Shown: positions 1-9,718, counted from the first letter of the stretch. The stretch: DNA of 64,000 nt from Acidovorax radicis (GCF_020510705.1 NZ_CP075184.1:4798501-4862500); one strand, 5' to 3'. Notes: generated from the sequence alone by a model not told the origin. Made by a program: numbers and translations.

Positions 1-127
1 GCGCCAGCGTTTCTGGCAGCATCTCAATACGTCCGCAAGCAATGGCAATACGATGGGTGGCGGGTTTTGCCGCCACATCGACCATGTGGGCTTGGCCTTG
101 GGCATCAAAGTGGGTAAGTGCAGACAT
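1..127 (-). CDS. moaC: Cyclic pyranopterin monophosphate synthase MoaC (5' part only)
   Basis: The minus-strand reading frame starts at an ATG at 127 and runs off the window start. The visible 42 residues begin [18 protein letters not shown] and continue with a [14 protein letters not shown] stretch, which is the conserved N-terminus of MoaC. MoaC works with MoaA to convert GTP into cyclic pyranopterin monophosphate, the first step of molybdenum cofactor synthesis in the cytoplasm. The gene is divergent from the pilin accessory gene beginning at 194; the 66-bp gap must hold both promoters. The catalytic C-terminal part lies outside the window, so integrity cannot be judged. Confidence 0.85.
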   Translation of the reverse strand, partial: MSALTHFDAQGQAHMVDVAAKPATHRIAIACGRIEMLPETLA

Positions 128-193
128 GCGGTAATTTCACGGTGGATGACCAGCGTGGGTTGAACAATCTTCAGACGAAAGCATCATACGACC

Positions 194-952
194 ATGCAGA
201 ATTGGAAAGGGCGCTTGCGTGCCAGTGGCATTCATCTGGGCATCAGCCTGTGTATTGCGGCGCTGGCCGCTGTGGTGGTGTTTGGCTGGTGGTATCCGTA
301 CCCCTACCGCGAAATCTCGGGCGGGCGGTCTCTTTTTATGCTGGTGGTGTGTGTGGATGTGGTCATGGGCCCTTTGATCACGCTGATCATCTTCAACCGC
401 GCCAAGCCGCGGCGTGAGTTGGTGACAGATTTCACGCTCGTGGGGCTGCTGCAGCTGGCGGCATTGAGTTATGGGCTGTGGACCGTGTTTGTGGCTCGGC
501 CAGTCCATCTGGTTTTTGAATACAGCCGCATGAGCGTGGTCCATGCAGTTGATGTGGACCCGACCTTGCTCGCCAGAGCACCGGCAGATCTGCAGAAGTT
601 ACCCCTCACCGGCCCGACCCCGATTGCACTGCGCCCGTTCAAAGACCAGGCGGAATCATTTGATGCGACCATGGCGGCTGTCGGTGGCGCGCCACTGTCT
701 GCACGCAGTGATCTCTGGCAACCTTATGCCAACAGCGTCGCAGACATCCTCAAAGAATCAAAACCTGCATCGGATCTGCCCACGCGGTTTGCCGAACAAA
801 CGGTACAAATCAACCAAGCCATCAAAGACTCGGGCAAAACGGTGGATCAGTTGCGTTATCTGCCTCTGGTGGGGAGAAACAATGCCTGGACCGTGCTGCT
901 GGATGCGCAAACTGCCGAACCCATGGGCTATATCCCGTTGGATTCGTTCTGA
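194..952 (+). CDS. TfpX/TfpZ family type IV pilin accessory protein
   Basis: A 252-residue inner-membrane protein with three hydrophobic segments near residues 12-32, 45-66 and 78-100, followed by a soluble domain. The pattern of WWYPYPYREISGG after the first segment, VDVVMGPLITLIIFN in the second, and a C-terminal domain ending in PLVGRNNAWTVLLD is that of the TfpX/TfpZ pilin accessory proteins (FimB-like), thought to help assembly or stability of particular type IV pilins. In related genomes the partner pilin gene sits nearby; none is visible in this window. The stop is 18 bp before the M48 protease start, so the two may be co-transcribed. Confidence 0.8.
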   Translation: MQNWKGRLRASGIHLGISLCIAALAAVVVFGWWYPYPYREISGGRSLFMLVVCVDVVMGPLITLIIFNRAKPRRELVTDFTLVGLLQLAALSYGLWTVFVARPVHLVFEYSRMSVVHAVDVDPTLLARAPADLQKLPLTGPTPIALRPFKDQAESFDATMAAVGGAPLSARSDLWQPYANSVADILKESKPASDLPTRFAEQTVQINQAIKDSGKTVDQLRYLPLVGRNNAWTVLLDAQTAEPMGYIPLDSF

Positions 953-967
953 TGGTAATTTTGACAA

Positions 968-1013
968 AATATGGCTCTATCGCTTATACATAAAGCGCTG
1001 ACAGCTCTTATTT
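968..1013 (+). repeat. Palindromic repeat copy 1 (inside the M48 signal peptide)
   Basis: Contains ATCGCTTATACATAAAGCGC followed by a GACAGCT segment and a TTATTTTG tail, the same layout as the other copies (AGCGCTT-central 4-7 nt-AAGCGCT, then AGCTAT and an AT-rich tail). It is read in frame as the N- and h-region of the protease signal peptide (MALSLIHKALTALILG). Confidence 0.7.
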
Positions 1014-2545
1014 TGGGAGCATATCTGGTCGCGTATTCTGCGCCAGCCATGGCCCAAACCAACCTCCCCACCCTCGGCGACGGCGGCGATCTCACGACCA
1101 GCGCAGAGCGCCGCCTGGGCGACCGCATCATTCGCGAGCTGTACCGCGACCCCGACTACATCGACGATCCGGTGATTGGCGACTATGTGCAGGGCATCTG
1201 GCAGCCGTTGCTGGCGGCATCCAGGGCGCGGGGGGAGCTTTCGCCCGAGCTGGACGAGCGGTTTGCCTGGGAGATCCTTCTGGGGCGCGACCGCACGGTC
1301 AACGCCTTTGCGTTGCCGGGCGGTTACCTGGGCTTGCATCTGGGCCTGATCGGCGTGGTGGCTACCCGTGATGAGCTGGCTTCCGTGCTGGCCCATGAGC
1401 TCAGCCACGTCACCCAGCGGCACATTTCGCGGCTCATCAGCCAGCAAGGCAAACAGACGCCACTTTTGCTGGGTGCCATGGTGCTCGCAGCGCTAGCGGC
1501 CAGCAAAAACCCCGGCGCCACACAGGCACTGATGGTGGGCGGACAGGCGCTTGCGATGCAAAACCAGCTCAACTTCTCGCGCGACATGGAGCGTGAGGCG
1601 GACCGCATCGGCTATGGGTTGATGGCGCCAGCGGGTTTTTCCTCCCTCGGGTTTGTCACCATGTTCGACAAACTGCAGCAGGCCAACCGGCTCAACGACA
1701 ACGGCTCGTGGCCTTACCTGCGCAGCCACCCCTCGACCACCGAACGGATGGCAGACATGCAGTCGCGGGTGCCGCCTGGCACAGCGGCTTCGTTGGCGGC
1801 AAAGCCCCCAACGCTGGAGCACGCCATGATTGCCGCACGTGCCCGCGTGCTCTCAAACCCCGGTGTAGACACGCTGCGCCAGTGGATCGCCGAACCGCAA
1901 GGCACAGGGTTTTCCACCCTGCCCGCCCCGCGCCGCGTCGCGGTGCTCTACGCCGCTGCACTGGCCAACAGCCAGTTGCGCGACCCGGCAGCTGCACGGG
2001 TCATGGCCAAAAAAGTGGACGATCTAGCCCGACAAGACCCTCGCGCAGAGCGGCTTTTGCGCCTGTTGAACGCCGAGATAGAACTGGCAGCAGGTGACGC
2101 GACGCAGGCTTTGGCTGCGCTGCCCCCATCGGTCTCTACACCAGATTCAGGGGGGGCCGCAGCCCAGTCTGCCCAGACGGACGGCCGCTACGGTCAAAGG
2201 GCTGAACTGATATTGCGCACACAGGCCCTGCTGAGGGCCGGGCGCGCCGTTGAAGTCACTGCGGCACTTCAGACCTGGGTGACCACCCATCCGAAAGACG
2301 CCACCGCCTGGCAACTGCTGGCGGCGGTATGGCAAGCCCAGGGGCAGTCTTTGCGCGGCATTCGGGCGGAAGCCGAAGCGCAAGCGGCGCGCTATGACTA
2401 TGCCGCTGCGGTGGATCGGTTCAAGGCGGGGCAGGACATGGCTCGCCGTGGGGGTGCGTCGGTGGACCACATCGAGGCGTCTATCATCGACACCCGGTTG
2501 CGCACCATGCAGTCACTTCTTAAAGAACAAGCCGCCGAGCGCTGA
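971..2545 (+). CDS. M48 family periplasmic metalloprotease with TPR region (BepA-like)
   Basis: A 524-residue exported zinc protease. A signal peptide (residues 1-28, cut after SAPAMA) precedes a peptidase M48 domain with the HELSH zinc motif at H142-E143-H146 and the third-ligand helix MEREAD around residue 209. The C-terminal half is alpha-helical and alanine-rich, consistent with the TPR repeats of BepA/YfgC, which degrade misassembled outer-membrane proteins such as LptD. The start has no strong Shine-Dalgarno, and translation may be coupled to the upstream pilin accessory gene. The first ~15 codons are a copy of the dispersed palindromic repeat, so the signal peptide is repeat-derived. 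The gene overlaps the convergent membrane-protein gene by 33 bp. Confidence 0.88.
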   Translation: MALSLIHKALTALILGAYLVAYSAPAMAQTNLPTLGDGGDLTTSAERRLGDRIIRELYRDPDYIDDPVIGDYVQGIWQPLLAASRARGELSPELDERFAWEILLGRDRTVNAFALPGGYLGLHLGLIGVVATRDELASVLAHELSHVTQRHISRLISQQGKQTPLLLGAMVLAALAASKNPGATQALMVGGQALAMQNQLNFSRDMEREADRIGYGLMAPAGFSSLGFVTMFDKLQQANRLNDNGSWPYLRSHPSTTERMADMQSRVPPGTAASLAAKPPTLEHAMIAARARVLSNPGVDTLRQWIAEPQGTGFSTLPAPRRVAVLYAAALANSQLRDPAAARVMAKKVDDLARQDPRAERLLRLLNAEIELAAGDATQALAALPPSVSTPDSGGAAAQSAQTDGRYGQRAELILRTQALLRAGRAVEVTAALQTWVTTHPKDATAWQLLAAVWQAQGQSLRGIRAEAEAQAARYDYAAAVDRFKAGQDMARRGGASVDHIEASIIDTRLRTMQSLLKEQAAER

Positions 2546-2866
2546 TTCGATCAGCAAGCCCAGCGCCGAATAGATCAGGGAGCCCAACAGCGCGGCGCCG
2601 AACCCCGTGACATGAAAGCCGTCCAGCACGCTGGCGGCGGCCCAGAACATCAGCGCGTTGATGACAAACAAGAACAGGCCGACGGTGACAATGGTCACCG
2701 GAAGCGTCAGCACCACCAGCACCGGGCGCAATACCACGTTGAACAGCCCGATGACAAAGGCCGCAATCAGCGCCGAGGTAAAGCTCTTCACCTCCACGCC
2801 GCTGTAGATATAGGCAACAAACAGCAGCGACGCAGCGCTGAGGAGCCATTTGAGAAGAATTTTCAT
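2513..2866 (-). CDS. Phage holin family IV / YvlD-like small membrane protein
   Basis: A 117-residue protein made of four hydrophobic segments (about residues 4-22, 28-50, 52-78 and 84-110) with the LFNVVLRPVLVVLTLPVT motif near residues 41-58. That pattern is typical of the PF04020 family (named after phage holins but widespread as chromosomal membrane proteins of unknown role). It is convergent with and overlaps the M48 protease 3' end by 33 bp. Nothing nearby is phage-like, so a holin function is unlikely. It starts with ATGAAAATTCTTCTC. Confidence 0.8.
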   Translation of the reverse strand: MKILLKWLLSAASLLFVAYIYSGVEVKSFTSALIAAFVIGLFNVVLRPVLVVLTLPVTIVTVGLFLFVINALMFWAAASVLDGFHVTGFGAALLGSLIYSALGLLIESALGGLFFKK

Positions 2867-3009
2867 GCAGCAAGAATAGCACTGGCTCCCGATGCTGCAA
2901 CCCCATCGTGGCGCATCCCGCCGCGTCCAGCGCCCACCGCGAAGGCCCCTGCATCACATCGCCACAGCCTGCGCGGCAGGTCTGCGCGTGGCGCGTTACG
3001 AGCGGCTTG

Positions 3010-3483
3010 TTATTCGAGCGCCAGCACCCAAAGCACCCCACACCCCGCCAGCACACTGCCCAGGGAGCCTGGCAATGGCGACGACCAGCGCCGCTCCGGC
3101 GGTATACCCACCGCCACGATAGTGGGCGGTGCGGGCGCATCGACCTTGGGTCGCCGGGCATCCACCACCGCTGCGGGTGTCTGGCCCTCGGCCTGCAACT
3201 GACTGGTCAGCTCGGCCAAAGGCCCCTTGGCCACCACCGTGGTCACCTGGGCGGCGGACATCTGCAAGGTGGGAACAATCTGGTCAAACAGTTTGTCCGC
3301 CCACTTGGCACGCCAGCTTTCTCGCGTGCTGTGGCTCACCCATTTGCTGATGCGGTGGGTCATGCGCGGAGCGCAGGCCACCAGCACCCAGTGGGTGCGG
3401 GCGCTGGCCTCACGGCCCAAAAGCGGGGCCAGCACCTGCTGCGCGTGGGCCGCGTCGTCCACATAAACGATGACTCTGTCCAT
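3010..3483 (-). CDS. Hypothetical protein with C-terminal membrane anchor
   Basis: The likely start is the ATG at 3483 (MDRVIVYVDDAAHAQQVLAP), giving 157 residues; an upstream in-frame extension lacks a ribosome site. The N-terminal ~110 residues look like a small alpha/beta domain (VIVYVDD, WVLVACAP), and a hydrophobic C-terminus (about 137-157, GSVLAGCGVLWVLALE) could anchor it in the membrane. It lies 63 bp downstream of terC on the same strand and may share its manganese-riboswitch transcript. No family was recognised. Confidence 0.6.
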   Translation of the reverse strand: MDRVIVYVDDAAHAQQVLAPLLGREASARTHWVLVACAPRMTHRISKWVSHSTRESWRAKWADKLFDQIVPTLQMSAAQVTTVVAKGPLAELTSQLQAEGQTPAAVVDARRPKVDAPAPPTIVAVGIPPERRWSSPLPGSLGSVLAGCGVLWVLALE

Positions 3484-3546
3484 ACCAACTCCCGGTGTGA
3501 GCGCATCGCCGCATGGCGATCGCATGTGCAATGCTGTTCGAGCGAA

Positions 3547-4302
3547 TCAGTGTCCTGGCGCAGCAGCACTGCCCGTTTTACGGCGCGCAAGAATGATCTT
3601 GCCTGCCGCCAACACCAGCAAGGCACCCGCCACACTGGCACCATACTTGACCAGATCGGTTACTTCACCGGAGGTCGCGTCCAGCGGCATCTTGAGCATC
3701 CACTGCCACTTGTCATGATTGGCCAGCGCGGGGTCGGTCACCAGCATGCCCCCTGCGATCCAGCCCAGCAGCATGCCACCCAGGGTGATGATGAGCGGGA
3801 ATCGCTCCATGAGCTTGATGACCAGCTGGCTGCCCCACACGATGATCGGGATCGAAATCACCAGCCCCAGCACGACCAGCAGGAACGAATGCTCGCCCGC
3901 GTTCTGCGCAGCGCCCGCAATGGCGATCACGTTGTCCACGCTCATCACCAGGTCGGCCACGATGATGGTCTTGATGGCCGCCAGCAGCTTGTCGCTGCCT
4001 TGCACATCGCCATGACCTTCTTCGTCAGGCGCCAGCAGTTTCACGCCGATCCACACCAGCAGCATGGCCCCCACAAACTTGAGGAAGGGCAGGGCCAGCA
4101 AGGTCATCGCGAAAGCGATCAGAACCACGCGCAGCACGATGGCCCCAGCGGTTCCCCAGAGAATGCCCTTGGTGCGCTGGGCGGGGGGCAGCTTGCGGCA
4201 GGCCAGGGCAATGACCACCGCGTTGTCGCCACCCAGCAGGATGTCGATGATGATGATCTGGCCGAGTGCGAGCCAGAATTCGGGCGAAGCCAAAAATTCC
4301 AT
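3547..4302 (-). CDS. TerC family integral membrane protein, probable manganese exporter
   Basis: The preferred start is the ATG at 4302 (MEFLASPEFWLALGQ), which has a GAGGAA ribosome site 6 nt upstream; it gives 251 residues. The protein has about seven membrane segments and the two TerC signatures: DILLGGDNAVVIALACRKLP near the first segments and ADLVMSVDNVIAIAGAA in the middle, with acidic/Asn residues that are thought to bind metal. TerC proteins under yybP-ykoY control (MeeF/MeeY in Bacillus, for example) are implicated in Mn(II) export, including to exoenzymes. The riboswitch found about 165 nt upstream makes Mn the best guess here. The C-terminal tail is short and basic. Confidence 0.88.
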   Translation of the reverse strand: MEFLASPEFWLALGQIIIIDILLGGDNAVVIALACRKLPPAQRTKGILWGTAGAIVLRVVLIAFAMTLLALPFLKFVGAMLLVWIGVKLLAPDEEGHGDVQGSDKLLAAIKTIIVADLVMSVDNVIAIAGAAQNAGEHSFLLVVLGLVISIPIIVWGSQLVIKLMERFPLIITLGGMLLGWIAGGMLVTDPALANHDKWQWMLKMPLDATSGEVTDLVKYGASVAGALLVLAAGKIILARRKTGSAAAPGH

Positions 4303-4467
4303 AAATTCCTCAATATCAAAGGCGCAAAAAGAGGAACCCACCGCCATGTGTCAGCGAAGAGTCCGCCCGTCAGAAAGAGGGCCTGCGGCAGGTTGATCGA
4401 GGCGGCTTGCCCGTGAGAAAAGGGGCATGGCAAGCGAAGGGACGGCCTTGATCAGCCCACACGGGGC

Positions 4468-4627
4468 CCATCAAAGGTCTTGCTCGGTTCTGCACACTGC
4501 ATGTGCCTGAACCCGGAACGCCGGAAGCAAAGCTTCGTATTGACGACATTTCCGATGCCTTGCGCCACCGTCGCAACCAAGGTTTGGTCCGCTGCAGCAC
4601 AAGTCGGGAGCTACTCCCCTTCGAGGC
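4468..4627 (-). ncRNA. yybP-ykoY manganese riboswitch upstream of terC
   Basis: Read on the minus strand, this leader contains the hallmarks of the yybP-ykoY aptamer in order: AAGGGGAGTAGCTCCCGAC (GGGGAGTAGC at 4619-4610), ATGTCGTCAATACGAAGC (about 4549-4532), and CCGAGCAAGACCTTTGATG (AGCAAGACCTTTGA at 4484-4471). The GGGGAGUAGC and AGCAAGACCUUUG strands are the near-invariant halves of the Mn-binding core and closing stem. It lies in the 450-bp gap before terC with no competing gene. Identification is by motif recognition; a covariance-model scan was not run. Mn(II) binding would be expected to turn on terC expression. Confidence 0.85.
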
Positions 4628-4754
4628 ACCGATTGGAACATCGCCAGCGCCCCGGCGCAAGTACAGCCCTGCGGTGGCTAAGATTTAAGGCGATAGCGCC
4701 GCACACCGCCGACTCGGGAGCTTATGATCCAGCCCCCCTCGACAGCCTCCCGCC

Positions 4755-5195
4755 ATGGCCGCCATCCACATCACCGACATCGAAGCAGCCGTCAACCACT
4801 GGCGCGCGCGGGCGCCTTCGCCCGACGGAGTGGCCCTGGCGCCCGAAACACGCGCGCTGGCCAAGGTGTATGCGCTGATGGCGTTCGAGCACACCGACCA
4901 CGTCGAGGACCACCAATTGCCCCCCGACGCCCTGGCCGCATGGTTGGCCTGGTACGACACCACGCCCGACACGCCGTGCATTGCCATCTGCTCCACCAGC
5001 CAGGGCGACGATTTGTGCAAGGGGTGTGGGCGCACGTTTGATGAGGTGCAGCTGTGGCCTGGCATGGGGCCCGCCGACAAACGCGCGGTGTGGCGCCGCA
5101 TCACGATGGAACATTCTGCGTGGCGTTTTAACCGCTATGCAGAGCGTGCTGCAGAAGGCGTCACAGCCCGGCCGGCACCCACCCCAGGCACCTGA
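4755..5195 (+). CDS. DUF3717-DUF1289 fusion, small zinc-binding-type protein
   Basis: A 146-residue protein. Residues 1-70 (ITDIEAAVNHWRARAP, then ALAKVYALMAFEH) match the DUF3717 type found in Burkholderiales. Residues ~73-130 carry the DUF1289 pattern CIAICSTSQGDDLCKGCGRT, whose four cysteines likely bind a metal, followed by a conserved WRRI segment. The function of both domains is unknown. The ATG at 4755 is chosen because DUF3717 begins directly after it. It is divergent from terC and its riboswitch. Confidence 0.75.
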   Translation: MAAIHITDIEAAVNHWRARAPSPDGVALAPETRALAKVYALMAFEHTDHVEDHQLPPDALAAWLAWYDTTPDTPCIAICSTSQGDDLCKGCGRTFDEVQLWPGMGPADKRAVWRRITMEHSAWRFNRYAERAAEGVTARPAPTPGT

Positions 5196-5263
5196 CCGGC
5201 GCCCAAAAACCAGCGCAGTGCGCAGGCCTATGCGCCAGCGCAGCAAACCGTTATGGTGGGCCC

Positions 5264-5569
5264 ATGCTGCGCCTGACCCAAGCCCCCAATATTGCCATTG
5301 CAACGCTGTGGGCAGACCTGTTGTGCGAGGCGGGCATGACGGCGTCCGTGCAGCGCCAATACCTGGGCGCCGCAGCGGGCCACCTGCCGCCCGATCAGTG
5401 CCTGCCGGAGATCTGGCTCGACCATGACGAACACGCCTACCGCGCGCGGACGCTGCTGCAGGAGCTGCAAAACCTGCCACAGCGCCAATGGACCTGCCGC
5501 TGTGGAGAGTTCGTGGAGGGCGGCTTTGAACAATGCTGGCAATGCGGTGCGCTCATGCCACGCACCTGA
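5264..5569 (+). CDS. DUF2007-like protein with C-terminal zinc ribbon
   Basis: A 101-residue protein starting MLRLTQAPNIAIATLWADLL. The N-terminal half (strand-helix with LLCEAGMTASVQRQYL) resembles the DUF2007 'putative signal transducing protein' fold. The C-terminus carries CRCGEFVEGGFEQCWQCG, a CxC...CxxC zinc-ribbon-like knuckle. It follows the DUF3717/DUF1289 gene by 68 bp on the same strand and may be co-transcribed. The family assignment is moderate and the role unknown. Confidence 0.65.
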   Translation: MLRLTQAPNIAIATLWADLLCEAGMTASVQRQYLGAAAGHLPPDQCLPEIWLDHDEHAYRARTLLQELQNLPQRQWTCRCGEFVEGGFEQCWQCGALMPRT

Positions 5570-5598
5570 TGCAGGCGTACGCCGCATCGAATTCACTA

Positions 5599-5649
5599 CT
5601 TATTTGATAGCTTTTAGCGCTTATGCATCAAGCGCTAGAAGCCAATTTC
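5599..5649 (+). repeat. Palindromic repeat copy 2
   Basis: TATTTGATAGCTTTTAGCGC-TTATGCATCA-AGCGCTAGAAGCC, the complete layout of the dispersed repeat (AT-rich tail, ATAGCT, AGCGCTT...AAGCGCT core at 5616-5636, then GAAGCC). It is intergenic, downstream of the DUF2007-like gene. Confidence 0.85.
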
Positions 5650-5764
5650 GGGCTCTTCTAGCGAATAGTAGTGATGGAACTCGCCGCACGTCTGAAGACG
5701 GCGATTTCGACGTACGACATTTATCGAGTGCATCACTAGCATTCGCTAGAAGAGCCCAATTTCG
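5634..5764. repeat. Nested inverted repeat, possible miniature element
   Basis: Two 26-bp arms at 5650-5675 (GGGCTCTTCTAGCGAATAGT...) and 5732-5757 are inverted copies with 24 of 26 positions matching. They are flanked by the directly repeated CCAATTTCG (5642-5650 and 5756-5764). The internal 56 bp has no ORF. The arrangement resembles a small non-autonomous element with target duplication, built next to palindromic repeat copy 2. The rest of the 334-bp gap (5570-5903) holds only copy 2 and the hairpin at 5795-5817. Confidence 0.5.
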
Positions 5765-5794
5765 CCCGAATACTTTCCTCAAATGGATCCCACT

Positions 5795-5817
5795 CCCTCT
5801 CCCCTTGCGGGAGAGGG
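5795..5817. terminator. GC-rich hairpin, possible bidirectional terminator
   Basis: CCCTCTCCC-CTTGC-GGGAGAGGG is a perfect 9-bp stem with a 5-nt loop, placed between the convergent DUF2007-like gene (+) and yaeQ (-). There is no U-tract on either side, so intrinsic termination is uncertain; it could equally be a REP-type hairpin. Confidence 0.4.
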
Positions 5818-5903
5818 GGCAATCCCAGTGCTGGTGCAGAGGCTGATGCCCCATCTGACCATCTGAGATAGCTACCTCATCATGCGATTTGACCAAAAAT
5901 CTT

Positions 5904-6464
5904 TCACTTCCAGCGCAACGGCTCCACATGCACGCTGCCCAAGTGGCTGCTCAGCGTCAGCGCGCCTTCCTGAAGGGTGGCCTGCAACTGCATGCTGCGC
6001 TCTGCCATCGCGGCCATGGCCTGTGCGGCCTCGGTGGGCACGCGCCAGACCTGCAGCTTGTCCAGCCGCGAGAGTTTGGTTTCGATGCCCTTCCACCACA
6101 CTTCGGCCGCATGGTTGAAGCAATAAACGATCACTGAATCGGCCTTGCTGCAGGCCTTGGTCAGCGGCTTGTCTTCGGGTTGCCCGACCTCGATCCACAC
6201 GCGCTTGCGGCCCGTGAAGTCGGTCAGCGAGGCGTCCGGGTCATCCGGGTCGGACAAACCAGCGCCAAAGCCCAGCGTTGCATCGCCATTGCACAGGTCA
6301 TTGAGCTGGTGCGCCTGAATGGCCAGTGCCGCCAGACGAACCATCATGCGTTCGTCGGTTTCGCTGGGGTGGCGGGCGAGCGTGAGCGCATGGTCGGCGT
6401 AGTAGCCGTGGTCAATGTCGGCGATTTGCAGGTTCGCCTTGAAGATGGTGGATTTGATGGCCAT
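5904..6464 (-). CDS. yaeQ: YaeQ family protein
   Basis: A 186-residue protein starting MAIKSTIFKANLQIADIDHG. The opening followed by ALTLARHPSETDERMMVRLA and a GLSDPDDPDA...WIEVGQPE segment is the YaeQ signature. YaeQ adopts a PD-(D/E)XK nuclease-like fold; the visible E of WIEVGQPEDK fits the third acidic/lysine position. Its biological role is not settled (early reports linked it to RfaH-like transcription effects). It stands alone on the minus strand, just downstream of the AT-rich GT-C gene (5-bp gap), so the two are probably co-transcribed despite very different base composition. Confidence 0.85.
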   Translation of the reverse strand: MAIKSTIFKANLQIADIDHGYYADHALTLARHPSETDERMMVRLAALAIQAHQLNDLCNGDATLGFGAGLSDPDDPDASLTDFTGRKRVWIEVGQPEDKPLTKACSKADSVIVYCFNHAAEVWWKGIETKLSRLDKLQVWRVPTEAAQAMAAMAERSMQLQATLQEGALTLSSHLGSVHVEPLRWK

Positions 6465-6469
6465 TAATG

Positions 6470-8164
6470 TTACCGAGCTTCTTCTAGCATTACTTCGACG
6501 TTCGCCGTCTTACTTCGGCGCTTACTTATGAAGTAGCGGGCTTGAAAACTACCAAGCCGCGCTGCCATCTGCAGTGCCTCTTCTGCTGCAGGATTTTTCA
6601 ACGCATAAAGAGCTCGAAATTTTTGATACCAGATTTTTTTTCCGTCATTTGGATTAATTCGATCAGCCACATCCAGATCCAACAGTGCGTCCCCAGCCCT
6701 GCCCATCTGAATGAGTGTCGTTGCACGCGCAACATAATAATCAGAATTTAAGGGATTTAATTCAATGGCATTATTAATATCCAACAAAGCGCCATCTACA
6801 TTACCATTGCGGAATCGCTCATTTCCACGATTAAAAAAAATACGGCTAGCTCCAGCTACTTCAGGTTTTTGAAGCTTGGCCCCAGCATCTTCCCAAAGCG
6901 CACTACGCGAAGAGAAGCTCTCCAAACGGTCACGTGCCTGTATAAAAATCAGAGGAAATGTAATTAAGAAGACTCCAAAAATCCAGTGTGCAGGCAATTT
7001 CCAGATCACGGCTGAAGCAACTACGGCATAACCTATTGCCCAAATATAGCTGCGATATAGAACATAAGGTTCCTGAAACCTAATAAGACTGAACTCAACC
7101 ATAAAAGACAAAGAGCAAAAAACAATGCCAAAAGCGATTAATCTATATTTTCCTCCAAAAAAAGCAACCGCAGAGGCTATGATGGGCACCGCAATAAACA
7201 CACCCAATTGACACACCCCCAAAATAGGGCTCCACGGCTGCATAAAATCAACACGCAAATCCACAGACATGCGTTCAGTAGATGGCATCAACCATTGCAT
7301 CCAATAGCTAAAATACAGTTTCGCCTGCATGGAGACCGAAAATAACCACTGCTCATTTCTACTGGAGAATATAGGCAGCCCATGAATTTCATTCTCAATA
7401 TTTTTCAACCCAGGCTCGTAAGGCTGCCCGACAAACCCTAGGCCCACCGCTACCACATGGGAAATGGCTGGAAGGCTTGCACCCATATAAATGGCCAAAA
7501 TCATTAACGCCGGGCGACCGGGCTTATCTACAAGAAGGATAAGAGAAAGCGCTGCGAAAGGTAGTGTTACCGAATGCTCTTTACAGAGAATTGCGAGCGA
7601 TGCTACCAGCGCAGCGCGCAGTGCATATGTATAATTATTTTCATCCAATGCTCTCAAAAGATACCGCAAGCTAAGCACGGCAAATAATGCGGCCATCACG
7701 GTTGTTCTTTGAATAAGATAGCCTGCACCATAAACTGCCGCCGGATGCGCCACAAACAAGATGGCAATCACAGTTGCAGTCAATCTTGCCTTTTGCATGG
7801 ACGGGGCCGGCTTTATGGCTTCGGATACGTTTCGTGTCAGCATTTGAAACAGTAGCAGATAAAGTTGCCATCCAACCATAGCGTGTAGCGCCAAGCCCAC
7901 CAGCCGATGCGCCGCCATACTACCTATTTGGGTTTGGACCCATCCCAGAGTGAAATAAGGTAACGATCTGGTTCCTAATTCCCAAGGAGCGATTGCAGCA
8001 GTCGTCAACCGCGATGTGAAGAAGAGATTCCCGTCATCGAATACAAATGGATTATCCAGGTATGGTCCGTAAAGTGCTACCGCAACGGCCAGGATGAGAA
8101 TCATAACCCCAATGGAGAGGGCCAGTTCCTTGGTCCATAGACGCAACTTGAAGAAGTGCATCAC
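6470..8164 (-). CDS. GT-C-type multi-spanning membrane protein with C-terminal TPR (TMTC-like)
   Basis: A 564-residue protein; a GTG at 8164 has a GGAGG 7 nt upstream, and an ATG follows at 8161. It has about ten hydrophobic segments, an extracytoplasmic loop after the first with NPFVFDDGNLFF (D43-D44), as in TMTC/PMT-like glycosyltransferases, and a C-terminal tail with two to three TPR units (about 430-540, for example RGNERFRNGNVDGALLDINN). This suggests transfer of a sugar from a polyprenyl donor to an exported protein. Base composition is visibly AT-rich next to its GC-rich neighbours yaeQ and purB, suggesting horizontal acquisition. The pilin accessory gene at 194-952 hints at pilin glycosylation, but that link is inference only. 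Confidence 0.65.
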   Translation of the reverse strand: MMHFFKLRLWTKELALSIGVMILILAVAVALYGPYLDNPFVFDDGNLFFTSRLTTAAIAPWELGTRSLPYFTLGWVQTQIGSMAAHRLVGLALHAMVGWQLYLLLFQMLTRNVSEAIKPAPSMQKARLTATVIAILFVAHPAAVYGAGYLIQRTTVMAALFAVLSLRYLLRALDENNYTYALRAALVASLAILCKEHSVTLPFAALSLILLVDKPGRPALMILAIYMGASLPAISHVVAVGLGFVGQPYEPGLKNIENEIHGLPIFSSRNEQWLFSVSMQAKLYFSYWMQWLMPSTERMSVDLRVDFMQPWSPILGVCQLGVFIAVPIIASAVAFFGGKYRLIAFGIVFCSLSFMVEFSLIRFQEPYVLYRSYIWAIGYAVVASAVIWKLPAHWIFGVFLITFPLIFIQARDRLESFSSRSALWEDAGAKLQKPEVAGASRIFFNRGNERFRNGNVDGALLDINNAIELNPLNSDYYVARATTLIQMGRAGDALLDLDVADRINPNDGKKIWYQKFRALYALKNPAAEEALQMAARLGSFQARYFISKRRSKTANVEVMLEEAR

Positions 8165-8215
8165 CCTAGTACCTCCAAACCATGGCGATGCGCAAATGAA
8201 TGCAGGCGGGTCTCA

Positions 8216-9631
<1,416 letters not shown>

Positions 9632-9718
9632 TCAGTCTCGGTAAGGGTCGCTGTCGATAGAATCAAAGTCACTGTGTTCAGCTCACCCCGCACCACCCCG
9701 CGCACTGGAAAACAAACC

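Noticed and set aside
961..989. TTGACA-17-TTATAC promoter-like sequence over the M48 start
   Set aside because: It would place the transcription start after the ATG at 971, removing the excellent signal peptide. Probably chance within the AT-rich repeat.
2513..2866. Phage holin reading of the small membrane protein
   Set aside because: No phage genes in the surroundings; the family name is historical.
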